DNA from: a virus
Length of the DNA stretch: 35,521 nt
Direction: 5' to 3' (one strand)
IMG/VR virus record: IMGVR_UViG_3300028548_002865
Coordinates: 1-35,521 of that record
Part shown: piece after piece, positions 21,493-32,000 of the stretch
Numbering within the stretch: position 1 is the first letter of the stretch
Layout of the letters: every line of letters begins with the position of its first letter
Notes under the pieces: generated by a model
Databases searched by the model: none
What the model was told of the DNA's origin: nothing
The model's input: the letters and a program-made list of their open reading frames with translations, nothing else
Position numbers and translations under genes: made by a program

Positions 21493-24400
21493 TAGTTACA
21501 GTTCCTTTTAAGTGCGCTGAGAACCTTGCCGCCTGCATTCTTCTGAACCCTTCCCCCCGCTGCCATGTTTAGCGCACGTAAAGGGTCTTCAATGTCCATG
21601 TAAGCTGGCCCAGCACTTTCGTTATACGGCAGCCCTGTAATCTTATTGATGCGTTCATCAGGCTCAGAAGGAGCGTTAGCGACAGGCTTAGATATTTTAC
21701 CGCCTGTAGATTTACGCATCCTTTCCATGCTTTCAAGGGCTTCCTCAGTAGGATACTCAGGTGTGTGTAAAGGAACATTACTAAAAGATTGATAATCAAG
21801 TGACAAATTATGTTGAAGTTCTTCTAGTTCTTCAGAGCTATTAACAGGAGTCTTCATTACTATGCTCAGCATCTTACTTTTTGAAAGCGGCTCAGCCATA
21901 GATACACCAGATGCAAAACCTTCAATTTGACTTTTACTCATCTTAGCATCAAATAACATTTGCATTGTTTGTTCTTTACCAACTAATGTTTCAGCAGCTA
22001 CAATTTTTCTGTAAAGTTCTTGCTCTACTTTATACTTTGCACGTTGTCGTGCGCGGTATCTGTTTTGAAGTTCCTCAGTTGTTTTCTGATAGTCTGGAGA
22101 AGAGCTTACAAGATTTTTTAAACCTCCTTTATAGTCATTAACAGCAAACAACAGAGCATCTGCAACATCTAATTTTTCTAAGTTGACACTGGTTAAATTT
22201 TTCATCAGCTCTCTATTAAGGTCTTTAGTTTTACCAGTAGACCTGTTGCGTTCTCCTGAAGCTACGTCTATTAAATTTACTGCTGACGTAACAGTTCCCG
22301 GAGCTAATCTATCAAACACAAGATATCCTACATTGGCGGCTTTCTCACCGAAACTCATGCCTTCAGGAAACAGCTCTTTTCCTTTAGCTGAGCGACCTGT
22401 AGGGCTAATTACAGCAGACCCAACGTCTGTCAATAAATCAGCTAAGATTGTTTGACTTACAAACGGCTTGACGACAGACGCAGCGGCTTGGAGAGACACA
22501 TCTAATATGCGTGTATTGAGAGCGTCTCCTTCAAGATTCTTACTGAGAAGTTCATTTCTTATTATACGCAGAGGATCTTTAACGGCTGTAAAAGGATCGT
22601 GAGAAGCTGTATCAAAATACAACATATCTCCAGTTTCCTCGTCTGTATGCCATATCCTTGGCGCTACTTTTGACCACGGCTTCTCGGTTAAGATATGTGC
22701 AGCTTTTGCTTTTTCGTCATCGTTACCGAACATAAGTTTTGCAGAGGCTGCTGCACTATAGCCAACGGCTGTGTTTGTAACTGTCATGCCCGCTAGTCTT
22801 TGCGTTCCTCGCGCTACTAAAGTAGCATTACCTGAAGCCATTTCTTTACCAGCTTGACGCAGGATATTTACTTGTACTCTTATACTTTCGGCAGGGAAAG
22901 AAACAAAACTACCAAACGGTAAATCTTTTAAAGCTTTAATTCCAAAAGGTACACGATCATAATTAGCATAAGTGTTTTGAGTAATACGAGCTGCTTCAGC
23001 TTCAAGAACATCTAACGGTTCTCCAGTGTTAGCTTTCTTCAAAGTATCTAGCTCTGATAAAAATGTATTAATTTTATAGTAATCATCTGTTGCAACATAA
23101 ATATCTTCAACACGTTTTAACGCCGTTTCTCCTTTCTGAAAAACTTGTTTATTTATATCTCTACCGTAAGGGACGCTTTCGTCAACCCATTTAAAGCCCT
23201 CAGTTTTTTGCGCTCTATAACCAGTTTCAAGCAGCTCTCTATATTCATTTACTTGTACGTTAGTATTAATGATTCCTAGCCGCAGGTATTTTTCATACGA
23301 CTCATCGAGCGCCGCGTCTCCGCCTTGAACTATAGAGTTTCTCAGGTTTGAAAAAATTTCAAAAGTATCTTTACGCAACGGATTAACGCCATTTGCAGCC
23401 GACATGACTGCACCACCTGTTAAGTTTTTCATGTGGGTCATGTGGCTGTAGACAGTCTTCCATTTTTGAACAGTGCTTTGCACTCCTAGATACTTTCTGT
23501 ATGTTTCGTTTTCTCTGAGCTTTCCTATTTTACCTTGCTTATCTTTAATAGCTGTCAACATTTCTTTGCTTGTGTACATGCCATCTAGCTCAGAATTAGT
23601 CCCTGTTATTTTTTCACCGTACATGCCGTCAGGATCAGGGGATTCAGCTTTTCGGATGTACCCGCCCGATTCTCCTAAGTCTTTGAGAGTCCCAAAAAAT
23701 TTATTTGTTTCAGCCAGCTTTGTCATTTTACTAACTGTCAATATAATATTTTCTGAGGGTTCTTTTATTTCACCCATGAAAGCTCTAATTTCGTCTGGAA
23801 TATCTTTACGCCCTGTAAGCATCGCAGTGTTTACTTTTCGTATACGCTCTAAATAATTAGCAGTATCTTTTAGGTCGTTGTCAGTTAGCAGATCTTTTAA
23901 AAAAGTGTCAGCTTTGTTAAATGCAAACTCTTCAGAAAGATCAGGATCATTATTTTGAAACTGTTTAATTAAAAAATCTCTAGCGTCTTCGGTCACATCA
24001 TCAGAAGGGACATAGCCTTTATCTTCATATAGACGATAAGACCTTCTAAGATACTTTCCAGCTCCTTCTACAATTGCTTCTTTAAGATCATCGGGAACAG
24101 CCGAAGAATTAACAAGATCTTTAGACAGCCCGTCAATCTGATTTCGTGCGTTGACCAGTTCAGTTGCAATGTTTTTAGGCAGGTTAAATTGATTAACTAC
24201 ATCGCTTACTTGATCTTCAAAGCTCCACCCTTTACCAAAAGTAATATCAAGGCCATCATCAAAAAGACTTTGAACAGTTTCTAATACTTGCGGGCCTTCG
24301 TTAGTTTCAACAATATCGTCTAAGTGTTTTTGTAATCTATTAGCTGTATTTTCAGCTTTAGCAATTTGCTGGCGCTGTGCATGCATAGAGTTTTCATAAG

Positions 24401-25535
24401 CGTTATACGCATTTTTAGACCAGTACCCACGGCTTTGAAAAAACTGATTAGTCATTCTTTTTAACTTACTGCTAAAAGAGTTGCCGTTTTGCTGTGCCAT
24501 TTGTTTTGCTGCTTCAGGAGTTTCTTCGTATACAATACGGCCTTCGGTTTTTCCTAGGTCAGTTGTAAACTCAGCCTCGTCAAAATAAGAATCTTTTGTA
24601 CGAGGAGAAACAACAGACCCTAGTTTCCCTACTGCGGCAGTGACAGGTTTAAGTACAACATCTACACCTTTACCAACAGTCTTAGTTGATATGTCTTTAG
24701 CGGCTTTTAAATGCTCCATCATTATCTGGCCTTTTTCTGTATTTGTAAGCTTTGATACTTGCTTACCAAACAGTTTAGAAGACCACCAAGTTAACTTAGC
24801 CGCTCCACCTACAACTTCACCCAACACGCCAAGAGTCATTTCTTCGCCTACAAGCTTTAAACGCTTTTCAAGTTGAGTGTCGTCTTCGTCTATAGCCATG
24901 AACGAAACAAAATCATTTTGTAAGTTAGGAGGAAGCAACTCTTCGGCTACATTAAACAGGCTTTCAGTATCAGGATCAGCTAGTATTTGAGTAACGGCTG
25001 TAGCTCCTACTAGACCTTTACGAAACGTAGAAAGATCTTTAAGTTTTTTCATTATCGCAACGCGCCAAGCGCCTGCAATATAAGGTGCTACGCCCAGCAC
25101 CGTGCCCGCTGTTGTTTCAGTGTCTTTTATTTCTCCTTCAGGAGTAAACACTGCTTCGCCTGTAAGAGCTTGTAGCGGTGCCATGTTTTGTTTAGTGCGT
25201 AACTTAGACAGTACTTCATATTGGGCAGCTTTATTTTCAAAACCTAACATCCCTTTAGCTTCTTCTGCCATTTGCTTTACATTAACTATTAAATTAACAG
25301 GGTCTAAGTTTTCAGCGGTGTCAGCTACTACTCTGCCAACGTCAGCAAAAAAACTAGGCTCGTTCTTTTCTTCTACTTGTACAGTATCTACAGGTGCAGA
25401 AGGTGCGGGAGGCAGTGCTCTTAGATTTGTAAGTTGTTCGCTTGTTAGTGCAGTAGGCGCAGCAGGCGTTTTAGTTACAGGCGCTGCTGTGGGCAACGCT
25501 CTGAGAGCTTCAAGTTGTTCAGGTGTTAACGACAT
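21492..25535 (-). CDS. very large virion-type protein, 1347 residues
   Basis: Size and position (late block, next to lysis) fit a podovirus internal or ejection protein. N-terminus: two LTxEQLxxLRALP units at residues 3-15 and 30-42 joined by a Pro/Ala linker. The centre is helical, with no transglycosylase or catalytic motif I could identify. C-terminus has three GG[KR]-[IV] sites (1278, 1327, 1335) and ends KRNCN. It may be an ejection protein that enters the host with the genome. It could instead be an unrecognised tail or lytic protein. Function is inferred from context only. Confidence 0.75.
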   Translation of the reverse strand: MSLTPEQLEALRALPTAAPVTKTPAAPTALTSEQLTNLRALPPAPSAPVDTVQVEEKNEPSFFADVGRVVADTAENLDPVNLIVNVKQMAEEAKGMLGFENKAAQYEVLSKLRTKQNMAPLQALTGEAVFTPEGEIKDTETTAGTVLGVAPYIAGAWRVAIMKKLKDLSTFRKGLVGATAVTQILADPDTESLFNVAEELLPPNLQNDFVSFMAIDEDDTQLEKRLKLVGEEMTLGVLGEVVGGAAKLTWWSSKLFGKQVSKLTNTEKGQIMMEHLKAAKDISTKTVGKGVDVVLKPVTAAVGKLGSVVSPRTKDSYFDEAEFTTDLGKTEGRIVYEETPEAAKQMAQQNGNSFSSKLKRMTNQFFQSRGYWSKNAYNAYENSMHAQRQQIAKAENTANRLQKHLDDIVETNEGPQVLETVQSLFDDGLDITFGKGWSFEDQVSDVVNQFNLPKNIATELVNARNQIDGLSKDLVNSSAVPDDLKEAIVEGAGKYLRRSYRLYEDKGYVPSDDVTEDARDFLIKQFQNNDPDLSEEFAFNKADTFLKDLLTDNDLKDTANYLERIRKVNTAMLTGRKDIPDEIRAFMGEIKEPSENIILTVSKMTKLAETNKFFGTLKDLGESGGYIRKAESPDPDGMYGEKITGTNSELDGMYTSKEMLTAIKDKQGKIGKLRENETYRKYLGVQSTVQKWKTVYSHMTHMKNLTGGAVMSAANGVNPLRKDTFEIFSNLRNSIVQGGDAALDESYEKYLRLGIINTNVQVNEYRELLETGYRAQKTEGFKWVDESVPYGRDINKQVFQKGETALKRVEDIYVATDDYYKINTFLSELDTLKKANTGEPLDVLEAEAARITQNTYANYDRVPFGIKALKDLPFGSFVSFPAESIRVQVNILRQAGKEMASGNATLVARGTQRLAGMTVTNTAVGYSAAASAKLMFGNDDEKAKAAHILTEKPWSKVAPRIWHTDEETGDMLYFDTASHDPFTAVKDPLRIIRNELLSKNLEGDALNTRILDVSLQAAASVVKPFVSQTILADLLTDVGSAVISPTGRSAKGKELFPEGMSFGEKAANVGYLVFDRLAPGTVTSAVNLIDVASGERNRSTGKTKDLNRELMKNLTSVNLEKLDVADALLFAVNDYKGGLKNLVSSSPDYQKTTEELQNRYRARQRAKYKVEQELYRKIVAAETLVGKEQTMQMLFDAKMSKSQIEGFASGVSMAEPLSKSKMLSIVMKTPVNSSEELEELQHNLSLDYQSFSNVPLHTPEYPTEEALESMERMRKSTGGKISKPVANAPSEPDERINKITGLPYNESAGPAYMDIEDPLRALNMAAGGRVQKNAGGKVLSALKRNCN

Positions 25536-25549
25536 TTAAAACTCCTTAT

Positions 25550-27067
25550 TTATAATGAATCTATAAAAGCTTTAGCGGCGGCAGGGTCTGCATTATCTAA
25601 GAGTGCTTGATCTGCTGGCGTTAGCGTATTCCATATTACAGGGTCTACTTTATAAATATTTGTAGTTAAAGCTACTACAGGGGATGGTGAGCTGCTCAAC
25701 CCTGGAGGAACTCCAGCCACAGGAGAGCGTGGAGTTATACCTTTACTTCTTAGGTTTTCTCCGTATTCTGCTGCTACTGCTGCGTTAGTGTTCCACCTGT
25801 TATAATTTTCTTGTATTTTTTTCTGCTGGGCTTTGTACTCTGGACTACCTGCTTTATAATTACTTAACGATGCAATTAATGTAGATATACTTGCTGAATC
25901 TGTATATTGGTTTGCTAGTGTTGTTGTTAAAACTCCATCTTGAAATTTATCAACAAGATTAGAAGTGTTTGTTATGTACTTACTAAGCAGGCCAGCAATA
26001 TTAGAATATTCTTGAGGAGTCTTAATATTCATAATGTTCAAGTTTAACTTATCTTGAACTTCTGCAACAAAGTTAGAAAGAGCAGAAGTTTTAAGAAGAC
26101 CTTTTGCTTCCTTTGCTAAATTGTTAGTTACTTGCATAGCGTCAGCAGCATCTCTCAACCCTTCTGGACTATCAGTAAAATCAGTAATAACTTCTTGTGT
26201 TACAACTGTATCTGTTTCGTCAGTTATTGTATTTATTGTTTCTGTAGTTGTAAATTTAACTGCTCGTTCACTTACTACTTTTACTTCTTCTGTTTTGTTT
26301 ACCTTTAGGGTCGCTGTTTCATTTGCTATTGCTTCTAAGTCTTCAGCACCTATAGCGGTTGCAAAGTTATACGAAAGTAAAACATCTTTAGTTTGTGCAT
26401 ACCGCTTATCAAAAGCTTGCATAGCTTCGGCGCTTTTAGCCATGTCTCCAGTACGAATAGCTGACATTACTTCAGCGTCTTGTTCACTTTTTGACTGGCC
26501 TTTAAAAAGTCTGGTAGCTCCCCCAAGTATTGCACCACCCACAGTACTAGGACGAGCTTTATCTAGTTTAGAAGATAGCTCTGTATTGTAATCTTCAAAT
26601 GTTCCAATACTTTGTGAAAGTTTATAGCCTTCTTCTTGTTCTCTTGCTCGTTGTTCTGCTAAAGGTGTAAGTTGTTTTTTTATAAACTGATCTAGAAGTC
26701 TTTCGTCTCCTGCGATGTCAAGCCCTAGTGTAGGGAGAAGACCCGCTTTATATTTAGGTTTCATCTGATCATAATAATATGATGCACCGCCTTGCCCGCT
26801 TTTTAAGATTAAAGCTTGTTCATTAGCCAGCTCTTCTTTGGTATTAACGGCTGATTTATACTTTAATTTTTCTGCCATTATTTTTTCGTTCTTTTCAAAC
26901 GTAGCTCGCTTAGTTTCAAACACTGACTCAAGTCCAGTTTTAAGGCCCTTCCCTAGAAGTTTAGCAGCAGCATATTTTAAAGCGTTTCTTTCGCTATCTT
27001 TTTTATTTTTTTCATTATCTTTTTTAACATTTGAAAGTAATGATTTTGCAAAGTTATCAATAGCCAT
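25550..27067 (-). CDS. large helical virion-type protein, 505 residues
   Basis: Begins MAIDNFAKSLLSNVKKDNEK, very Lys-rich for 60 residues, then helical with a Gly-rich patch (STVGGAILGGATRLF) and a Thr/Val-rich segment (ETINTITDETDTVVTQEVIT, about 280-300). It ends VIWNTLTPADQALLDNADPA, similar in form to the LTxEQL units of its neighbour. A likely internal virion or adaptor protein by size and strand. No family recognised. Fourteen bases separate it from the 1347-residue gene downstream. Confidence 0.7.
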   Translation of the reverse strand: MAIDNFAKSLLSNVKKDNEKNKKDSERNALKYAAAKLLGKGLKTGLESVFETKRATFEKNEKIMAEKLKYKSAVNTKEELANEQALILKSGQGGASYYYDQMKPKYKAGLLPTLGLDIAGDERLLDQFIKKQLTPLAEQRAREQEEGYKLSQSIGTFEDYNTELSSKLDKARPSTVGGAILGGATRLFKGQSKSEQDAEVMSAIRTGDMAKSAEAMQAFDKRYAQTKDVLLSYNFATAIGAEDLEAIANETATLKVNKTEEVKVVSERAVKFTTTETINTITDETDTVVTQEVITDFTDSPEGLRDAADAMQVTNNLAKEAKGLLKTSALSNFVAEVQDKLNLNIMNIKTPQEYSNIAGLLSKYITNTSNLVDKFQDGVLTTTLANQYTDSASISTLIASLSNYKAGSPEYKAQQKKIQENYNRWNTNAAVAAEYGENLRSKGITPRSPVAGVPPGLSSSPSPVVALTTNIYKVDPVIWNTLTPADQALLDNADPAAAKAFIDSL

Positions 27068-27080
27068 TATTTAATATCCT

Positions 27081-27692
27081 TTATGCTTGTTGAAGTGTCG
27101 GCGGGGCCATTAAACTTGGAGCCGCTTCAGCTTGTTCTTGTGGAGCAGCGGGAGGTGCAAGCAAACTTTCAGCAGGGATCACAGGTAAACTCTCAATCTG
27201 CTTCATAATCTTTTGCGGTACTGCGCCCATAGGAACATTTCCTGACTTAGCAGCTTTTTTCAAACCTTCACTTTTTTTAGAATCAAACGTAATACCAAAC
27301 ATTTCTTCTTCGTCAATTTCGTCTTCTTCTTCTCCGCGATAAATAACTACGTCAATATCTGCGCGTTCGGTTAGAGCTAATAAGATGTATGCTAAAGGCT
27401 CTAAAAGCATTATCATCAAATCAGGATTCCACTTACCCCGTTGAAAACCATCAAACAAAATGACCTGCACTAAATCCATTATAGGAGTTTTATTTGCAAG
27501 TGCTTGCATAGTCTGCATGTAGGTTTGTTCTTCAATAATATTTAAAAACAAATACTCAACAGCTTCGTGAACATTATTATATTCTGTCGCTTGTTCATAA
27601 GGCGCAGGACTTTCTGGATCACGAGTTAATGATTGGCCGGGAATCGGACGCTTTCCTTGCGCTATGTACTGTGTGTATGCTTCGTCTGCCAT
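27081..27692 (-). CDS. acidic late protein, 203 residues
   Basis: Helical core: VHEAVEYLFLNIIEEQTYMQ, PIMDLVQVILFDGFQRGKW, LMIMLLEPLAYILLALTERA. A strongly acidic turn (RGEEEDEIDEEEMFG, about 119-133) follows, and the C-terminal third is Pro/Ala-rich and disordered. Despite hydrophobic helices it lacks clear membrane segments. In the late block it may link virion parts. Not recognised. Confidence 0.7.
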   Translation of the reverse strand: MADEAYTQYIAQGKRPIPGQSLTRDPESPAPYEQATEYNNVHEAVEYLFLNIIEEQTYMQTMQALANKTPIMDLVQVILFDGFQRGKWNPDLMIMLLEPLAYILLALTERADIDVVIYRGEEEDEIDEEEMFGITFDSKKSEGLKKAAKSGNVPMGAVPQKIMKQIESLPVIPAESLLAPPAAPQEQAEAAPSLMAPPTLQQA

Positions 27693-27694
27693 AA

Positions 27695-28993
27695 TTATTG
27701 TCCTAATCTCGATTTAAGGTTGGTTAAATATTCTTTATTCAAGTTGTATTGAGACGCACCGTTTCCCCAAGGATTCAAGTTAAAGAAGTCTTGATTTGCT
27801 GCATATGCTTGCGGATCAAAAGAAGCTGCTCTAGCTGACCTGATACCAGACGTTGCAGCAGTATCTTGAAGCTGTATATTTGACGAAGTTGTTCGATCAA
27901 TGTAGTCTCCCTGTTGATCAATGTTTGCTGCTTTTTTAATGTACTTTGAAGGCAAACCAGTAATTGTAGCAACAGTATCATCAATAGCGTCTGGTATTAT
28001 ATTGCCTGCTTTATCTATAGCGTAAGCTTTAGCCTCAGTAAACTTTTTAGATAAGTAAGACGGATCAGCTGCTTGGCCTGTAACATCTATATTTGATAAA
28101 TCTAACCCTTGTGCATCCATAAGATTAGGCGGTGGAATGTACGTTTGAGTGCTTGCATAAGATGCAGGAGTAAGATCAGGGGTTACAACACTTGTTGGAT
28201 TAGGGGTTACAACACTTGTTGGATCAGGAGTTACAACACTTGTTGTAGTAGCAGTTGTAGCAGTTGCTGGATCAGCTAACAAACTTGTATCAGCAGTCAC
28301 CACAGACGTTTGGCCCGGAGGAAGGTCTGGCCCTGTCGAGGATTTTAAAGTAGACGGATCGGCGCTTGTTAGTCCAGCATCTTCTGGAACAACGCCATCT
28401 ATGTCAGCAAAATCTCCAGTTTTAATATCTGGCTGTGTAGTAGACGCATTTAGTTTAGCCATTGTTTTATCTATGTAGGCTTGACCATATTTATTGTTTC
28501 CGGTAAGTGTGTCCATACTAAATAAATCGTTACCTGCTTTGGCTACATCAAGTACTGCGTTCTGTGCTGTTTTAAAAACATCTCCAAAGTTTGTCATTTC
28601 AGTAATGTCAATTTTATCAAGAGTCAACTCTTTTATAAACTCACCAGCGCCCGGGATTTTATTTAGTACCGTCCCGACAGTTTGCCCGATGACTTTTGTT
28701 ACGCCTTGGGTTACAGTTTTAAACACACTACTTGCTTTTGTGCCAATTTGAATAGCGGCATTTACAAAATGACCTGCGCCAGCAACTAAAGCGTTTGCTG
28801 AACCCATAGCAGTCACCGCCCACGTTCCGAGCATCTGTCCAAGTCCCGGCAAAAGCAAACCTAAACCTATTTGGCCTACAATGCCTAGCTTCCCCATGAA
28901 CTTACCCACGCTTTTAAAAGCAGATTTAATCCCTTTGCCAATTTTCTTGACTGTTTTTTTAACACCTTTCCAAACTTTGCTTAACCAACCCAT
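27695..28993 (-). CDS. virion-type protein with cationic amphipathic N-terminus, 432 residues
   Basis: The first 37 residues (GWLSKVWKGVKKTVKK, IGKGIKSAFKSVGKFM) form a Lys-rich amphipathic helix, like membrane-active peptides. A hydrophobic Gly/Leu segment (LGIVGQIGLGLLLPGLG) follows. The middle is helical. At about 249-272 is a Thr/Pro/Val low-complexity linker with a 24-bp tandem repeat in the DNA. Such N-termini occur in marine phage structural proteins (from memory). A membrane-inserting ejection role is an inference. A SD precedes the ATG. Confidence 0.75.
   Translation of the reverse strand: MGWLSKVWKGVKKTVKKIGKGIKSAFKSVGKFMGKLGIVGQIGLGLLLPGLGQMLGTWAVTAMGSANALVAGAGHFVNAAIQIGTKASSVFKTVTQGVTKVIGQTVGTVLNKIPGAGEFIKELTLDKIDITEMTNFGDVFKTAQNAVLDVAKAGNDLFSMDTLTGNNKYGQAYIDKTMAKLNASTTQPDIKTGDFADIDGVVPEDAGLTSADPSTLKSSTGPDLPPGQTSVVTADTSLLADPATATTATTTSVVTPDPTSVVTPNPTSVVTPDLTPASYASTQTYIPPPNLMDAQGLDLSNIDVTGQAADPSYLSKKFTEAKAYAIDKAGNIIPDAIDDTVATITGLPSKYIKKAANIDQQGDYIDRTTSSNIQLQDTAATSGIRSARAASFDPQAYAANQDFFNLNPWGNGASQYNLNKEYLTNLKSRLGQ
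28177..28248. repeat. 24-bp tandem repeat (three units) coding TSVVTP linker
   Basis: Three adjacent 24-bp units (28177-28200, 28201-28224, 28225-28248). The first two differ at one base; the third is degenerate at its end. Each encodes the 8-residue unit TSVVTPDP or a variant in the 432-residue protein. This is a recent or slippage-prone linker expansion. Confidence 0.75.
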
Positions 28994-29008
28994 GTGTATA
29001 TCCTCTAA

Positions 29009-32000
29009 TTATGATGTAAAGAAACCGTCAACAATACCAACAAGAAGACTAGACGAAGTAGATCCATCTCCACCTTGTGCGCCTGCTTCGTTTCCAAGAG
29101 CAACTGCGTATAGTTGTGTCTTCCGCGTCTCTTCGTTTTCGTATGAAGTCCGTATATAATCTGCTTCGTCTCTAAGCTGCTGCCACATTTGAGTTTGATC
29201 TAACGCAGACATGTTATATGCGTTCTGTACGTTTTGTTGGTTGGCTGCGTTCTGCATAGCCGTATCAGCAGAGTTAGCTTGTCTACGCCATGCAATATTA
29301 GATTGTTCTACTGCTTGAGCGTTGGCTGAGTTCCAAGTGTCGCGCTGAGTCTCAATAGAAACATTAAATTTATCTATGTCTGCATTTAGCTGAGCAGTAA
29401 AAATATCTGCTTGCTGTGTGTTACCAGCGTTAATAGCCTTAACACGGTTAGCTTCGCCTACGTTAAAAGACTCCATAGCATTCCTAGCAGTAGCATTAAA
29501 CTGTTTCATGTTATTTGACTGACTAATTACAAACTGATCTATTTGATTTTGAGACGTAGCTCCAAACTGTTTAGCAGCGTTAACAGCAGCTTGATCAGAC
29601 AACAAAGCTTGTTGCTGCAACTGCTGATCCATTATAATGCCTTGTTGATTGTTGTTTAAATTAGCCATGTCCATAGTCAAGAAGTTCTTAGCATTCTCTA
29701 CTGATACTCTAGTACGTGCATCAGCATTAGCAAGATCAGTCTGCGTTAACATTGTGGCGTTTTGCAAAGCTGATTGTTGTTCTGCACTAAACTTAGTAGC
29801 TGTCATAGTCTGCATGAACTTGCTGTTTGCCATTTCCATTTGTTGCTCGTTGCTCATCTTGCTCATATCAAAGTTAGCGTTCATTTGAGCATTAAACATT
29901 GCTGCGTTTTGCTCATTGCTAAGATTTGCTAAGCCCATTGCTTGAGCAAGCTGTGCGTTAACCTGTCCGGCTTGCATTTTCTTTTCAAAGATTTGAAGCT
30001 GTGCAACATTTTCAGCATTCATGCTTTCTGAATCAGCTTGATTCTGGAACGTCAAGTTAGCAAGCTGTACTTTTTCAGAGGCACTTAACTGGGCCATCTC
30101 TGCGCCCTGTCGTAAGTCCTCGTTCTTAGCCATCATGTTAGTATAAATAGTCAGCTCTTGAAGCTTCATGCGATTAGCTTCAGTCATGTTTGCACTGTCT
30201 GTAGCAGCTCTTTCAGAAAGATTAGCTAGTTCCATCTGTTGCTCGTTATTCAGATTTGCTAAATCCATCTGTTGTGCAAGAGACGCATTGGTCTTTTTAA
30301 AGTCTACAAGAGTATTAAGATTAGTTAAACGCTCTTGGTTTGTAGCAGTCATTGTGTCTTTAGACGCTGCGTTCTGTTCTGTCAAGTTAGACAGCTCTAC
30401 TTGTAGCTCAGTAGATAGGTTGGCTTTCTCCATGTCTTGTGACAACTCAGCTTGGCGCATAGTCCTAGCAATCTGAGCGTTATAAGAAGCAAGCGTAGAC
30501 TGTTGCTCAGCAGTTAAGTTTTGTGACCCAGCAGCATTAAGGGCTTGCAAGTTTGCCAAGTCCATCTGCGCGCCAGTATTCAAGTTAGCAATAGCTGTTT
30601 GCTGACGTTGCGAAGACTCTTGTTGTGCGCGCTGCTGAGCCATTTGAGCGTTAGTAAGGTTAGTTTCTTGCTGTTGTTGTGCAGTAGTCATCACTGCTTG
30701 TTGATCAAACGTGCTTTGTTGTACTTTAATCTGCTGTGCCATGTCTGCTGTTTGAGATGCAGCAGTCTGTTCGTTAGCAAGGTTCTGCATACGGACTTGC
30801 ATAACATTCTGTGCAGTAGACATGTTAGCTTGTTGTTCGTTGCTAAGGTTCTGCTGCGCTCGTTGCTGTAGAGCCTGTGCGTTGCTCTGAGCAATTGGAA
30901 GCGCACTCTGGATGATAGCATTAAATAACGCATCGCGGCCTACAGTGGACGTTGCTAAGCCTCTCTGAGCCATTCTAGCTTCGATGGCTGCAACGGCTGG
31001 TCTAGCCCACGCAGGAGTCTCGCCGTCTTCCATGCCTGCCAACAAGCCTTCCATCTGTGTAGATACAAGAGCTTCTGCTGGTAGAGCTGCAATAGCTGCA
31101 ACTGTTTGTGGATCAGCACCTGAGTCTAGTTGCGCTTCTACGCTTGCAGGATCTTGAGTAATAGCCGCTGTAATTTCTGCGGGCATGTTAGCAACAACTG
31201 CCATCATGTCTGCTGCGGCTGATGTACGCTCTTTGCCTGTAACTGCGCTCATCTGTGCAGCAGCGGCTGTAGGAACACCCCCAATCTGAGAAGCATTACC
31301 TTTAGGCGCTTCGCCTGTAATGGCTTGACGGCCTTCAAAGTCTACAGAAGGTACATTACCTAGTTCATTTTCTACGCGGCTTTTTGCTTGGCCTACTTGT
31401 GCAACACGTTCTCTAGCTAATACAAACTCTGGAATAGCTTCTAGGTCAACACCTTCTGTTGATACAATGTCTAACAGATCTTTTTGCTCTCGATCAGACA
31501 TTGTTTGAGCTATGCGCTGAGCCACTTGAGGATCACGAGCTTCAACGACTTTAAAGCGTTCGTCTGACGTAACGGCAGTTGCGTAGTCTCGTTCTGCTGG
31601 TCGATCTGCGGCTGTTCCCATTGCTGCACGTTCTGCTGCTGCATCGCGTTGAGCTGTTTTAACAGTCGCGGCTGTAGCTTGACCCGCCTCGGCCACTTGG
31701 CTTACTTCGCCTTCAGCAGCGTCAATAGGGCCAAGTTTTCCGCTTACTTCGCTAGCATCGTATGTCTTTGCTTTACCATCACCTAACTCAGCAGTTGCTG
31801 TAGACGCTGTGCCTTGCTTAGCGGTAAAAGTTGAACCATCAACACCATAACCCGCAGAAGCAGTAGGCGAAGGCCCTAGCTTTTCAACGTCTGTAGAAAT
31901 ACCCATAGACTGTAGTTCTTGTTCGGCTACTGCTCCTCTTTGTCCTCCAGCGGCTGCACGTTGTTGTTTAGTATAAATACCATAACCGCCTGCTTGACCA

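Noticed and set aside
28494-30871. Several plus-strand frames of 79-108 codons inside the late genes
   Set aside because: They mirror the repeat genes on the minus strand, are Leu/Ser/Cys-rich and lack initiation sites.
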